From Oscillospiraceae bacterium (lineage in GTDB: Bacteria > Bacillota > Clostridia > Oscillospirales > UBA929): 64,000 bases of DNA. This document shows, in pieces, positions 50,701-60,500 of the stretch. Where the stretch lies: assembly GCA_009782215.1 (NCBI GenBank), contig WRKO01000002.1, positions 1 to 64,000 on the forward strand, given 5' to 3'. The position numbers and the translations under genes were made by a program. The notes under the pieces were generated by a model. It ran no database searches and was not told the origin of the DNA. It saw only the letters and a program-made list of their open reading frames with translations. How positions within the stretch are numbered: the stretch's first letter is position 1; every line of letters begins with the position of its first letter.

Positions 50701-51467
50701 CCGTTGACCGACAAAAACCGGCCGTAGGCTTTGTCCGCGCGCCGGTCGCGGATATCCGCCGACCGTATCACGGTGTTGAAGGTCGTGTGCCTGCAATGGT
50801 CCGACCAATAGGTGTCCAAAACGCGAAGCTCGGTCAGCGTCGGGTCGCGGCGCTCACCGCTGAAATGGTCCCGAATCAGCAGCAGGTCGGGCAGGGACAT
50901 GGCAAGGCCGAGCTCAAGCCGCAGCGCGTCCAGCCCCTCGCCGCCCAGCGCGGCAAACCCGTCTATGACGGGGATATCGGCGGGCGCCGCGCCGCCCGGC
51001 CTTCGCAATACGCTTGGTTTGTCCCGCGCCGCTTCGCGGCGCTCCGCCGGATTGATGAGGTAGGCCTTTATCTTCTCAAAATCCGCGTCGCCGACGCCCT
51101 CGACGGCATATACCGCCGCCGTCCGCACAAGCGGCCGCTCACCGCCCAGCAGCATTTGAACGCATTGCTCACACGATTCAGCCCTAAGCTCAAACTGTCC
51201 CGGCTGGGCTTCGGCAAACAGCAGCCGCGTACCGTCCGGCAGGGGCGGCAGCTCGTCCTCATAGCAGTCGTCGCACATCGGCTCGCCGCAAACGGTGTTC
51301 ATCACCGCGCGCCAGCCGTCCTCCGGCAGATTCTGCATATCATAGCGGTTGAACATCCGCACGGAAAGGGCCGGCAGCCTGAACGCCGCCGCCAGCTCGG
51401 CTTGGAGCCGCCGCGCCGCCGTATCAAACCCCGGGCGCTTTTCCGTATAACAGCGATACACCCTCAC
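47790..51467 (-). CDS. purL: Phosphoribosylformylglycinamidine synthase, single-chain
   Basis: This enzyme of purine synthesis amidates FGAR with glutamine and ATP. The 1225-residue protein combines, in order, a PurS-like N-terminus, the two ATP-binding AIRS modules (FKNETHNHPTEIEPYGGAST in the first, GGKDSMSGSFGELDVPP in the second) and a C-terminal class I glutaminase. The glutaminase has its Cys in VLGICNGFQALIKLG and its His-Glu pair in VSHGEGRLTA. GTG 51467 follows a GGGG site 14 bases past the gatC stop. Its position splits gatC from gatAB. Confidence 0.95.
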   Translation of the reverse strand: MRVYRCYTEKRPGFDTAARRLQAELAAAFRLPALSVRMFNRYDMQNLPEDGWRAVMNTVCGEPMCDDCYEDELPPLPDGTRLLFAEAQPGQFELRAESCEQCVQMLLGGERPLVRTAAVYAVEGVGDADFEKIKAYLINPAERREAARDKPSVLRRPGGAAPADIPVIDGFAALGGEGLDALRLELGLAMSLPDLLLIRDHFSGERRDPTLTELRVLDTYWSDHCRHTTFNTVIRSADIRDRRADKAYGRFLSVNGDKPATLMNIATAAMRHLRGEGRLPMLDLSDEINACTVRVDAEFDRGREDWLLFFKNETHNHPTEIEPYGGASTCIGGAIRDPLSGRAYVYQSMRITGADDPRTPIEDTLPGKLPQRRLAVAAAEGFSAYGNQIGLATGYVRELYHEGYVAKRLEAGAVAGAAPLSSVRRERPAPGDVVVVLGGRTGRDGIGGATGSSKAHEADTVSECASEVQKGNAPEERKLQRLFRNPEVTKLIKRCNDFGAGGAAVAVGELADGVELTLDALPVKYEGLNGTELAISESQERMAAVVSARDAETLIRYAGEENLEATAAAVITGEKRLVMKWRGRTIVDIGRAFLDTNGAERFADVFVPEPSVPGETAGGQGLSLRDRLLSLCADLNFCSRKGLVEHFDSSIGAASVFAPYGGRHGLTETQVMAALLPGAGARTASVMAYGYDPYLTEADPFGGSVCAVVSSVAKLVASGAPLDTVHLSLQEYFPRVDGSPARWGTPFAAMLGAFSAQMGLQIAAIGGKDSMSGSFGELDVPPTLISFAVGVAEASCLISPEFKGAGHPVYLLEAPADADGLPDCAALRAAWEGFTALCRSGKALSAWACETGGVIGGVLKMALGNMIGFSGGADVGLSAAPCGSVVFEAGEVLEGYRLLGYTQAEPVLAIGDESVPLAELRAAWEAPLEDVFPAKTEQSGAAPLIKDERRPAPYGGPSFARPKAVIPVFPGTNCEYDTAAAIERAGGRAEIVLIRNLTPEMLRASAAELEKAVASAQMLVFPGGFSGGDEPDGSGKFIVSLFRNPRLADAVHQLLETRDGLVLGICNGFQALIKLGLLPYGRITSMTADCPTLTFNRIGRHQARHIAARVSSVLSPWLALCAPGEVYVQPVSHGEGRLTASAGDLERWRVNGQIAFQYADGSGVPSMNIAYNPNGSVWAVEGLCSPDGRVLGKMAHAERHGPLTARNIPGEKHLPLFEGGIRYFR

Positions 51468-51480
51468 ACAATCCCCGCCT

Positions 51481-51768
51481 TTACTGCACCGTCTTGGGCG
51501 CGGCAAACATCTCGCCGCCGCTCCCCGGCGCGTTTTTCAAAATCAGCGCCCGGTCGAGGGACGGCCGGACTTCATCCTCCCGAAACGCGTTCACATGGTC
51601 AAACGGGTGGCTGCGCTCGGGAATGTTTTCGGTATCCAAGCCGTCCAGCCGCGCCATATTGCCGAGGATTTTTTCCAAATCCCCCGTCAGGCGGGTTTTC
51701 TCCTCCTCCGAAAGCGTCAGGCAGGACAAATCCTCCAAATACGCTATCAGCGCCCCGTCAATCCGCAT
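51481..51768 (-). CDS. gatC: Asp/Glu-tRNA amidotransferase subunit C
   Basis: GatC is the small stabilising subunit of GatCAB. The 95-residue protein has the family course: [40 protein letters not shown] and the closing [29 protein letters not shown] stands before ATG 51768. The start overlaps the end of dapL by 11 bases. Confidence 0.93.
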   Translation of the reverse strand: MRIDGALIAYLEDLSCLTLSEEEKTRLTGDLEKILGNMARLDGLDTENIPERSHPFDHVNAFREDEVRPSLDRALILKNAPGSGGEMFAAPKTVQ

Positions 51769-52963
51769 GGTAGTCCCCTCCTTCTCCAAGCGCCGCTTTG
51801 ATTCTGCCCATCGCCGCCGCGACGTTATCCCTCTCCCCAAACGCGCTCAGCCGGAAGAAGCCTTCGCCTCCCGCGCCGAACCCCGCGCCGGGGGTGCCGA
51901 CCACGCCCGCCTTTGTTAGCAGAAAATCGAAAAAGCCCCAAGAAGACAGGCCTGTCGGGCATTTCAGCCAGATATACGGCGCGTTCCTCCCGCCCGTAAA
52001 CCAGATTCCCAGCCCGTCAAGCGTATCGGCCATCATTCTGGCGTTTTCAAGGTAATAGGCAATATCGCGCTTGGTCTGGGCCAGCCCCTCGGCGGTGAAA
52101 ACCGCCTCCGCGCCGCGCTGCACGATATACGGCACGCCGTTGAATTTTGTCGTCTGCCGCCGCAGCCACAGCCCGTTCAGCGAGACGCCGCCCCGGACAA
52201 GCGTATGCGGGACGACGGTGTACCCGCACCGCGTGCCGGTAAACCCCGCCGTTTTGGAAAAGGAGCAGAACTCAATGGCGCATTCCGCCGCGCCCTCAAT
52301 TTGATAAATGCTTGCCGGAAGGGCCCCGTCTTGGATAAAGCCCTCGTACGCGCTGTCAAAGAGAATCACCGCGTCATTGTCCAAGGCGTACGCAACCCAC
52401 GCCCCAAGCTGCTCCCGGCTGTAAACCGCCCCCGTGGGGTTGTTGGGCGAACACAGATAGATGATATCCGCCCGAACGTTTTTCTCCGGGAGGGGCAGAA
52501 AGCCGTTTTCGGCCGTCCCGTTCATATAAAGGATTTCCCGCCCCGCCATGATGTTTGTATCCGCATAGACGGGGTAGACCGGGTTGGGAATCAGCACGGC
52601 GTTGTCTTGGGAGAAGATATCAAGGATATTGCCGAGGTCGCTCTTCGCGCCGTCGCTGATAAACACCTCGTCCTCGCGCAGCGCCACGCCCTTTTGCCGG
52701 TAATACCCGCAAACCGCCTGCCGCAGGAAGGGATACCCCTCGTAATCGCCGTAGCCCCGGAAGGTCTCGGCCCGCCCCATCTCCAAAACGGCCTTCCGCA
52801 TGGCCTCAACGACGGCGGGGGCAAGGGGCCGCGTAACATCGCCCACGCCGAGGCGGAGGATTTCAACGCCCGGGTTTGCCTCCGCGTACGCCCGCACCTT
52901 TTGGGATATGGTGAAAAACAGATAGCTGTCCTCCAGCTTCAGAAAATGCTCATTGATGTGCAT
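51758..52963 (-). CDS. dapL: LL-diaminopimelate aminotransferase
   Basis: DapL makes LL-diaminopimelate from tetrahydrodipicolinate in one step, for lysine and peptidoglycan. The 401-residue protein is a fold-type I PLP enzyme with [61 protein letters not shown], and the PLP Lys in [20 protein letters not shown]. The amino donor in this family is glutamate. It overlaps hisF upstream and gatC downstream. Its product is the substrate of the DapF domain encoded by the fused gene in the same cluster. Confidence 0.95.
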   Translation of the reverse strand: MHINEHFLKLEDSYLFFTISQKVRAYAEANPGVEILRLGVGDVTRPLAPAVVEAMRKAVLEMGRAETFRGYGDYEGYPFLRQAVCGYYRQKGVALREDEVFISDGAKSDLGNILDIFSQDNAVLIPNPVYPVYADTNIMAGREILYMNGTAENGFLPLPEKNVRADIIYLCSPNNPTGAVYSREQLGAWVAYALDNDAVILFDSAYEGFIQDGALPASIYQIEGAAECAIEFCSFSKTAGFTGTRCGYTVVPHTLVRGGVSLNGLWLRRQTTKFNGVPYIVQRGAEAVFTAEGLAQTKRDIAYYLENARMMADTLDGLGIWFTGGRNAPYIWLKCPTGLSSWGFFDFLLTKAGVVGTPGAGFGAGGEGFFRLSAFGERDNVAAAMGRIKAALGEGGDYHAD

Positions 52964-53762
52964 CCCATGCCCCTCCTTCCTCTCGCGGCGGCCGCGCCGC
53001 GATCCCGTTTCGCAGCAGATATGCCTTCAGCTCCCGGACGGTATAGTTCCGCTCCGGTCTTGGGGAATACAGCATACTGCTGATGATGGCCGCCTGCGCC
53101 TCCGTGACGGTGAACAGCTCGCTCAAATGCTCCGGCGCGCCCGCGCCGCCCGAGGCAATCAGGGGAACGGTCACGGTCTCCTGCGCCAGCTTCATCAGCG
53201 CGATGTCATAGCCGGTCAGCGTCCCGTCGTTGTCGATGCTGTTGAGGCATATCTCGCCCGCGCCCAGCGCCTGCCCGCGCTTTATCCATTCCATCGCGTC
53301 CATGCCGGTCGCCGTCCTCGCCCCGTCGATATACACCTCATACTCGCTCGGCATCCCCTCCGTCCGTTTGACTTGGGTGGACAGCACGACGCATTGCGAG
53401 CCGAAGGCCTTCGCGCCCTGATAGATGATTTCGGGATTTCGCACCGCCATTGAGTCAACGCTGATTTTCTCCGCCCCGGCTTTCAAGGCTTCATACATAT
53501 CGTCAAGGGTCTTAATGCCGCCGCCGACGGTAAACGGGATAAACACGCGGCGGGCCACCTTCTTGACCGTTTCAATGTCAATCCGCCGTTTCTCCGCGCT
53601 CGCCGTGATGTCATAGAAAATCAGCTCGTCGATTTGAGCGTCATACAGCCTCCCGGCCATTTCCTCCGCGGGGGCGACGGTTATGTTGTCTTGAAACCGC
53701 ACGGCCTTCGTCACCATACCGTCCACAATATCAAAGCAGGCAATCAGCCTCTTGGTCAGCAT
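52950..53762 (-). CDS. hisF: Imidazole glycerol phosphate synthase cyclase subunit (divergent HisF)
   Basis: HisF takes ammonia from HisH and closes the imidazole ring, releasing AICAR. The 270-residue (beta-alpha)8 barrel has the first catalytic Asp in [38 protein letters not shown] and IASGGAG. Where HisF normally has AIDAKR with the second catalytic Asp (Asp130 in T. maritima), this protein reads STQVKR, so the Asp is Gln. It also has a C-terminal extension. Neighbouring hisH supports a synthase role, but a HisF-like enzyme with another substrate is possible. No other his genes are present. Confidence 0.8.
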   Translation of the reverse strand: MLTKRLIACFDIVDGMVTKAVRFQDNITVAPAEEMAGRLYDAQIDELIFYDITASAEKRRIDIETVKKVARRVFIPFTVGGGIKTLDDMYEALKAGAEKISVDSMAVRNPEIIYQGAKAFGSQCVVLSTQVKRTEGMPSEYEVYIDGARTATGMDAMEWIKRGQALGAGEICLNSIDNDGTLTGYDIALMKLAQETVTVPLIASGGAGAPEHLSELFTVTEAQAAIISSMLYSPRPERNYTVRELKAYLLRNGIAARPPREEGGAWDAHQ

Positions 53763-54370
53763 GGCTCAAACCCCCTTCCCTGCCGGAGAAAGCCGTTCAG
53801 CAGCGCCAGCCCGGCCTCTCCGCTTTTTTCGGCGTGAAACTGCGCGGCGAAGATATTCTCCCTGCGTACCGCCGCGGCAAACCGGCCGTTGTACTCCGCC
53901 GTGCCCCATACGTCGGACGGGTTTTCCGGCAGCACGTAATAGGAATTGACAAAGTAGAAGTAATCCTCCAGCGCGGGATTGGCCGGGCTTTGAGACAGCG
54001 TCACCTTATTCCAGCCCATCTGCGGAACCCTGACCGCCCCGCCGTCAAACCTGACCACCCGCCCTTTCAGCCATCCAAGACCGTCCGCGCCGTCTTCCTC
54101 GCTGTGGTCAAACAAAATCTGCATCCCGACGCAAATGCCGAAAAACAGCGTCTTTTTCCGTAAAACAGCGTCCTCCAGCGCCGCGAGCATAGACATCTCG
54201 CGCAGCGAATCCATCGTGGCCTTCGCGCTGCCCACGCCGGGGAGAAGGATATGGGACGCGCCGTCCAGCGCCCCCGCCTCACGGGCAAACGCGGCGTGAA
54301 AGCCGAGACGGCTGACCGCGCGCAGCACGCTCGGAGCATTCCCCGCTTTGTAGTCGATGATTCGAATCAT
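53756..54370 (-). CDS. hisH: Imidazole glycerol phosphate synthase glutaminase subunit
   Basis: HisH releases ammonia from glutamine for HisF. The 204-residue class I glutaminase has IIDYKAGNAPSVLRAV, HILLPGVGSAKATM, the catalytic Cys in FFGICVGMQILF, QMGWNKV, and the His-Glu pair in QFHAEKSG. ATG 54370 overlaps the pyrG stop by one base (TGATG). The pair hisHF stands without the rest of the histidine operon. Confidence 0.92.
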   Translation of the reverse strand: MIRIIDYKAGNAPSVLRAVSRLGFHAAFAREAGALDGASHILLPGVGSAKATMDSLREMSMLAALEDAVLRKKTLFFGICVGMQILFDHSEEDGADGLGWLKGRVVRFDGGAVRVPQMGWNKVTLSQSPANPALEDYFYFVNSYYVLPENPSDVWGTAEYNGRFAAAVRRENIFAAQFHAEKSGEAGLALLNGFLRQGRGFEPC

Positions 54371-55974
54371 CACAAATCCCCCCTGCCGAGCGCCGCCTTC
54401 ACAAGCCCCAAAAACAGCGGATGCGGCCTGTTTGGGCGGCTTTTGAACTCGGGATGAAACTGCACCCCGATGAAAAAGCGGCTGCCCGTCCGCTCGACCG
54501 CCTCGGCAAGCAGCCCGTCCGGGGACGCGCCGCTGACCGCAAGCCCCCCGCGCGCGAGAGCTTCGCGGTAGCCGTTGTTCAGCTCAAACCGATGACGGTG
54601 ACGCTCGCTGATTTCCTCCTCGCCGTATACGCTGAAAAGCCTTGATTCCCGCACGATTTTACACGGATACGCGCCCAGCCGCATCGTCCCCCCGCTGCCC
54701 ACCATCCCCGTCTGCGCCGGCATGATGTCAATCACGCGGTGGGGCGAGGCCTCGTCAAACTCGCCAGAGTTCGCGCCCGCCAAGCCGCATACGTTTCTGG
54801 CGTACTCTATGACGGCGATTTGCATCCCAAGGCAGATACCCAGATAGGGAATATCGTTTTCCCTCGCCCAGCGGCAGGCGGCAATCATCCCCTCGATGCC
54901 CCTGTCCCCGAAGCCGCCGGGGATAATCATGCCGTCTATGCCGCCCAGCAGCGCTGCCGCGCTCCCGTCCGTCACATCCCCGCTGTCAATCCAGCGGACG
55001 CTGATTTTCGCGCCGGCTTCAAACCCCGCGTGATTCAAGCTCTCTATGACGGACAGATAGGTGTCGTGCAGGCGGGTATATTTCCCGACGACGGCGACAG
55101 TGACCTCCCGCGCGCTTTCGCCGATTTTTTCAATCATTTTCCGCCACTCGCCCAAGTCCGCCTCCGGGACGGTCAGCCCCAGCTCGCGGCAGACCACCGC
55201 GTCCAGCCCGTTTTGATGCAGCATCAGCGGCGCCTCATACAGGGAGGGGACGGTGATATTCTCGATGACGCAGTCGGGCTTTACGTTGCAGAAAAGGGAA
55301 ATTTTCTCTTTAATGCCGTGGCCCAGCGGCTCGTCGGCCCGCGCGATGATGACGTTTGGGGTAATGCCCATCGCCTGAAGCTCCTTGACGGAGTGCTGGG
55401 TGGGTTTTGATTTGTGTTCGCCCGACGCTTTCAGGTAGGGGATGAGCGTCACATGGATAAACAGGCAGTTTTCGCGCCCCTTTTCAAGGGAGATTTGCCG
55501 TATGGCTTCCAAGAACGGCTGGCTTTCTATGTCGCCCGTCGTGCCGCCGATTTCGGTAATCAGCACGTCGGCCCGGCTGTTGCCGGCGCCCGCGTAGATG
55601 AAGCTTTTGATTTCCCCGGTAATGTGAGGGATGACCTGCACGGTGCCGCCGAGATACCCGCCCGCCCGCTCGCGCTCCAGCACGCTCCAATACGCCTTGC
55701 CGGAGGTCAGGTTGCTGAGCTTGGTCAGGTTTTCGTCAATGAAGCGTTCATAATGCCCCAAGTCAAGGTCTGTTTCCGCGCCGTCGTCGGTGACAAACAC
55801 CTCGCCGTGCTGAAACGGGCTCATCGTCCCGGGATCCACGTTCATATACGGGTCCAGCTTCTGCGCCGCCACCTTCAGCCCCCGCTGCTTGAGCAGCCGC
55901 CCCAGCGACGCCGCCGTAATCCCCTTGCCAAGCCCCGAAACAACGCCCCCCGTAACAAAAACATACTTCGTCAT
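54370..55974 (-). CDS. pyrG: CTP synthase
   Basis: PyrG aminates UTP to CTP with glutamine and ATP. The 534-residue protein has the N-terminal amidoligase domain ([52 protein letters not shown]) and the C-terminal glutaminase ([40 protein letters not shown]). It starts 48 bases after guaA, the widest gap in the cluster; that gap is pyrimidine-rich and shows no promoter or terminator. Confidence 0.97.
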   Translation of the reverse strand: MTKYVFVTGGVVSGLGKGITAASLGRLLKQRGLKVAAQKLDPYMNVDPGTMSPFQHGEVFVTDDGAETDLDLGHYERFIDENLTKLSNLTSGKAYWSVLERERAGGYLGGTVQVIPHITGEIKSFIYAGAGNSRADVLITEIGGTTGDIESQPFLEAIRQISLEKGRENCLFIHVTLIPYLKASGEHKSKPTQHSVKELQAMGITPNVIIARADEPLGHGIKEKISLFCNVKPDCVIENITVPSLYEAPLMLHQNGLDAVVCRELGLTVPEADLGEWRKMIEKIGESAREVTVAVVGKYTRLHDTYLSVIESLNHAGFEAGAKISVRWIDSGDVTDGSAAALLGGIDGMIIPGGFGDRGIEGMIAACRWARENDIPYLGICLGMQIAVIEYARNVCGLAGANSGEFDEASPHRVIDIMPAQTGMVGSGGTMRLGAYPCKIVRESRLFSVYGEEEISERHRHRFELNNGYREALARGGLAVSGASPDGLLAEAVERTGSRFFIGVQFHPEFKSRPNRPHPLFLGLVKAALGRGDL

Positions 55975-56021
55975 ACCCCACCCTCTCTTCTCTCTTTCAT
56001 CTTTTATCTTCTATCTGTTTC

Positions 56022-57524
56022 TCATTCCCACTCAATCGTCCCCGGCGGTTTTGACGTAACGTCATAGACGACGCGGCTGATTGAGGGTATCTCGCTTGTC
56101 ATCCGCGACGATACGCGGCGCAAAACCGTATGCGGCAGCGGAGCGTACCCGCAGGTCATAAAGTCGTCCGTCGTCACGGCGCGGACGGCCGCGACATAAT
56201 CATACGTCCTGCCGTCCCCCTTGACGCCCACCGAGCGTGTGTCGGTCAGCACGGCAAAATACTGAGCCGGCCTGCGCCGCGCCCCGTCCAGCTCCTCCCT
56301 CACAATGGCGTCGGCGGCGCGCAGCGCTTCCAGCTTCTCCTCCGTCACCTCGCCCATGACGCGGATGGCAAGCCCCGGCCCCGGGAAGGGCTGGCGCTTG
56401 ACCAAAGCCTCCGGCAGCCCCAGCTTTTTTCCGAGGACGCGCACCTCGTCCTTAAACAGGCCGGCCAGCGGCTCTATCACCCCGGTAAAGGCAAGAGTTT
56501 CGGGCAGCCCGCCCACGTTGTGATGGCTCTTGATGGTCGCGCCGTATTCCCCTCCCGATTCGACAATGTCCGGGTAGATGGTTCCCTGCGCCAAAAACGG
56601 GATGTCGCCGAGCTTGGCGGCCTCCTTCTCAAATACGCGGATAAATTCTTCCCCGATGAGCTTGCGCTTGCGCTCAGGGTCGGCCGCGCCCCGCAATCTG
56701 GCCAGAAAGCGCTCCTGCGCGTTCACGCGGATGAAGCGGAGGTCAAGGCTTGAAAACACACGCTCAATCTCGTCGCCCTCGCCAAGGCGCATCAACCCGT
56801 GGTCTACAAAGATACAGGTCAGCCGCCCCGGCACAGCCTTGGACAGCAGCGCCGCGCAGACCGACGAATCCACCCCGCCCGACAGGGCCAGCAAAACCCT
56901 TTGCTCCCCGACGGTATACCGAATGTTCTCAATGAGGGCGGCGGCGGTTTTCTCCGGCCTGTAGCCGCCCGACGCGCCGCAAAGCTCATACAGGAAGCGG
57001 CGAAGGATTTCCCGCCCGCCCTCAGTGTGCTTCGTCTCCGGGTGAAACTGCACGCCGCAAAGCCTCCGTCCCGCGTCCTCGCAGGCGGCGATGCAGGAGG
57101 CAGTGCGCGCCGTCGCCTTAAACCCTTCCGGCAGACGCGTCACGGCGTCCGAATGGCTCATCAGGGCCAGAAACGGCTTTTGAGCCGAATCGGCGGGCGT
57201 AACCGTCACGCGCCCGTATTCGCCCGCGCCGCCGGACGAAACCTCCCCGCCCAGCATATGGCACATGAGCTGCATCCCGTAGCAGATACCGAGGACGGGG
57301 ATGCCCAGCGCAAACAGCCCGGGGTCGCATTTCGGCGAATCCGGCAGGGTCACGCTGTCCGGCCCGCCGGTCAGGATGACGCCGATGGGGTTCAGCCGTT
57401 TGACGTCGTCCGCCGCCATGCTCCCCGCCCGTATCTCCGAATACACCGACAACCCTCTGACAGCCCCCGCAATCAGCTCTTTATACTGTCCCCCGAAGTC
57501 CAGCACCAGCACCAGCTCGCTCAT
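56022..57524 (-). CDS. guaA: GMP synthase (glutamine-hydrolysing)
   Basis: GuaA converts XMP to GMP. The 500-residue protein has an N-terminal class I glutaminase (LVLDFGGQYKELIAGAVR, LGICYGMQLMCHMLGG, VQFHPETKHTEGG), an ATP-pyrophosphatase domain (LLALSGGVDSSVCAALL) and the C-terminal dimerisation part (KRQPFPGPGLAIRVMGEV, SRVVYDVTSKPPGTIEWE). Its start overlaps the stop of the carB-dapF gene by four bases (ATGA). Confidence 0.97.
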   Translation of the reverse strand: MSELVLVLDFGGQYKELIAGAVRGLSVYSEIRAGSMAADDVKRLNPIGVILTGGPDSVTLPDSPKCDPGLFALGIPVLGICYGMQLMCHMLGGEVSSGGAGEYGRVTVTPADSAQKPFLALMSHSDAVTRLPEGFKATARTASCIAACEDAGRRLCGVQFHPETKHTEGGREILRRFLYELCGASGGYRPEKTAAALIENIRYTVGEQRVLLALSGGVDSSVCAALLSKAVPGRLTCIFVDHGLMRLGEGDEIERVFSSLDLRFIRVNAQERFLARLRGAADPERKRKLIGEEFIRVFEKEAAKLGDIPFLAQGTIYPDIVESGGEYGATIKSHHNVGGLPETLAFTGVIEPLAGLFKDEVRVLGKKLGLPEALVKRQPFPGPGLAIRVMGEVTEEKLEALRAADAIVREELDGARRRPAQYFAVLTDTRSVGVKGDGRTYDYVAAVRAVTTDDFMTCGYAPLPHTVLRRVSSRMTSEIPSISRVVYDVTSKPPGTIEWE

Positions 57525-60500
57525 ATGTCCACAACCCCTTCAAACACCTTGACGCAATCCCCCGTCATGGTCACGGTCTCGTCGGTATAGCAAACCGTCA
57601 GCTCCCCGCCCGGAAGCCTTACCTTGATGTCCGCGCCCTTGTCGCAATGCCCGTTTAGGACGGCGGCCACCGCCGCGGCGCAGGCCCCGGTGCCGCAAGC
57701 CCGCGTTTCGCCGCTGCCCCGCTCCCATACGCGCAGCTTCAGGCAGTTTCTGTCCACCACCTCGGCAAACCCGGCGTTCACCCTGTCGGGAAAGAGCGCG
57801 TCGTTTTCAAACAGCGGCCCGACTGCGCGCACGTCAAAGCTGTCCGCGTCGCCGACAAAGACCACCGAATGGGGATTGCCCATCGAGACGCAGGTCACGG
57901 CGTATTCCGTCCCGCCGATGACCGCCGGCCTCGCGACGGCGTCCTCCCCCGCCAGCCTCACGGGGATTTTCTCCGGCCGCAGCTCGGCCTTCCCCATATC
58001 CGCCTTCACCGACGATACCTTGCCGTTGCGGGTAGACAGGCGCAAATCCTTAACGCCGCTCAGGGTTTCAATCCGCAAGTGCCGCTTGGGCGCGACGCCG
58101 TTGTCATACAGGTATTTCGCCACGCAGCGGATGGCGTTGCCGCACATAAGCCCCTCGCTGCCGTCAAGGTTAAACATCCGCATCTTCGCGTCGGCCATAT
58201 CGGAGGGCAGAATCAGCACCACGCCGTCTCCGCCCACGCCGGTATGCCGGTCGGAGAGGAAGACCGAGAGCGATTCGGGCGAGTTGACGGTAAAGCCGTC
58301 GCAATGGATGTAGATATAGTCGTTGCCACAGGCGTGCATTTTGGTAAACGGCAGCTTCACCCTCTCGCTTCTCAGCCGGTTGATGTCCACCAGCTCGGTG
58401 TTGATTTCGCTGTAGCCTGAGAGCAGGCTGTCGGCCAGCGCGTTGGCGGTGTCCACCGACGTCAGGCAGGGGATGCCGAGGGAGCAGGCTTTCCTGCGGA
58501 GCTTCACATCGTCCAGCGCGGGATCCCTGCCCCTTTCGGAGGTGGATATCACATAGCTCACGGCGCCGCTTGCCAGCAGGCTTTCCGTATTGTTCACCGG
58601 GCACTCGAAGATTTTTTCCACCGTTTGCACCGTCAGGCCTTTTCGCGCAAGGAACCGCGCCGTGCCCCGCGTCGCGTGGAGGACAAACCCGCAGGCGCTG
58701 AGCTTTGCCGCCACGGCGGCGATTTCCGCCTTGTCGCCGTCCCTCACGGTAATCAAAACGCCGCCGCTCTTCTGCATTTGATATCCGGCGGCGGTCAGCC
58801 CTTTGTAAAGCGCCTCCTCGAGGTTTTTCCCAAGCCCCAGCACCTCGCCGGTGGATTTCATCTCCGGCCCCAGATGCGTGTCCAGCCCCGCCAGCTTTTC
58901 AAAGGAAAACACCGGAACCTTGACCGCCGTATACGGCGGTATCTTGGCGACGCCCGACGTATAGCCCAGCGAGGCCAGCGTTTCCCCGGCGCTCACCCGC
59001 GTCGCCAGACTGCACATCGGAACGCCGGTGACCTTGCTGATATAGGGAACGGTGCGCGACGCGCGCGGGTTGACCTCGATGACATAGACGTCATTTTCAT
59101 ACAAAACATACTGGATGTTGACAAGCCCCCTGACGTTCAACGCCATGCAAAGGGTCTTGGTGATGTCAAAAATCCGCTCCGTCAGGTCGTCGTCGGCGTG
59201 CAGGGGCGGATAGACGGCGATGCTGTCGCCCGAATGGACGCCGGTGCGCTCAATATGCTCCATGATGCCCGGAATCAGCACGTCCGTCCCGTCGCAGATG
59301 GCGTCCGCCTCGATTTCCGGCCCCTCCAGATATTTGTCAATCAGCACCGGGCTTTCCTGCTTGGAGCGGAGGATGATTTCCATATACTCTCGGATATCCT
59401 CCGCCGAAAACGCGAGTATCATATTCTGCCCGCCCAGCACATACGACGGGCGCATCAGCACCGGATACCCCAGCTTGTCCGCCGCGGACAGGGCCTCCTC
59501 CTCCGTCAAAACGCCCACGCCCTTGGGGCGCTTGATATTCAGCCGTTCCAAGAGGGCGTCGAAGCGCTCCCTGTCCTCGCAGACGTCAATGCTGTCCGCC
59601 GACGTGCCGATGATGTTCACGCCGCGCTCATGCAGCTTTTTGGCCAGCTTGACGGCGGTGCCTCCGCCAAACGCCGCGATGACGCCGACGGGCTTTTCAA
59701 GGTCAATGACGCTCATCACGTCGTCAATGCACAGCGGCTCGAAATACAGCCTGTCGGCGGTATCGAAGTCGGTCGACACCGTTTCGGGGTTGTTGTTGAT
59801 GACGATAACCTCATACCCCATGCTTTTCAGCGTCCACACGCAATGCACGCAGGCGTAGTCAAACTCAATGCCCTGCCCGATGCGTATCGGCCCGCTGCCC
59901 AGCACGACGATTCTCGGCTTTGTGCTTTTTTGAATAAACGGCAGCGCCTCATTTTCCGTCCCGTTCCGTATGGAGTAGAAATAGGGCGTCTGCGCCTCAA
60001 ACTCCGCGGCGCAGGTGTCCACCATCTTGTAAACCAATTGACAATTGACAATTGACGATTGACAATTGTTGGCTATGTTTTTTAGTCCGTGGAGGAACCA
60101 GCGGTCTACTTTGGTCGTCAGGTGCAGCTCGTCCACGCTCACGCCGCGTTTGAGGGCCTCGTACAGGACGAAGAGGCGCTCGTCGGTCACCGTGTCCAGC
60201 AGTTCGTCAATCTCCCCGTCGGATTTGGCGGCCAAGCGGGGGAGGTCGAGGCTGTCCAGACCCAGCTCGGCGCCGCGCACGGCTTTCAGCAGCGCGTCTT
60301 CAAAGGTATCGGCCATCGCCATGACCTCGCCGGTCGCTTTCATTTGCGTCCCCAGATTTTTGTGCGCGTACACAAACTTGTCAAACGGCCATTTGGGGAG
60401 CTTGACCGCCACATAGTCCAGCGCCGGCTCAAACGCCGCGAAGGTCGTGCCGGTCACGGCGTTCTGAATCTCGTCAAGGGTGTAGCCTATGGCGATTTTG

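Noticed and set aside
50304-51773. Plus-strand open frame of 489 codons opposite purL
   Set aside because: It is antisense to a well-conserved purL and gatC and has no ribosome-binding site.
60034-60068. CRISPR-like or mobile-element end
   Set aside because: The units are seven bases with no spacers, and no inverted ends or transposase were seen. It is a simple tandem repeat in a coding frame.
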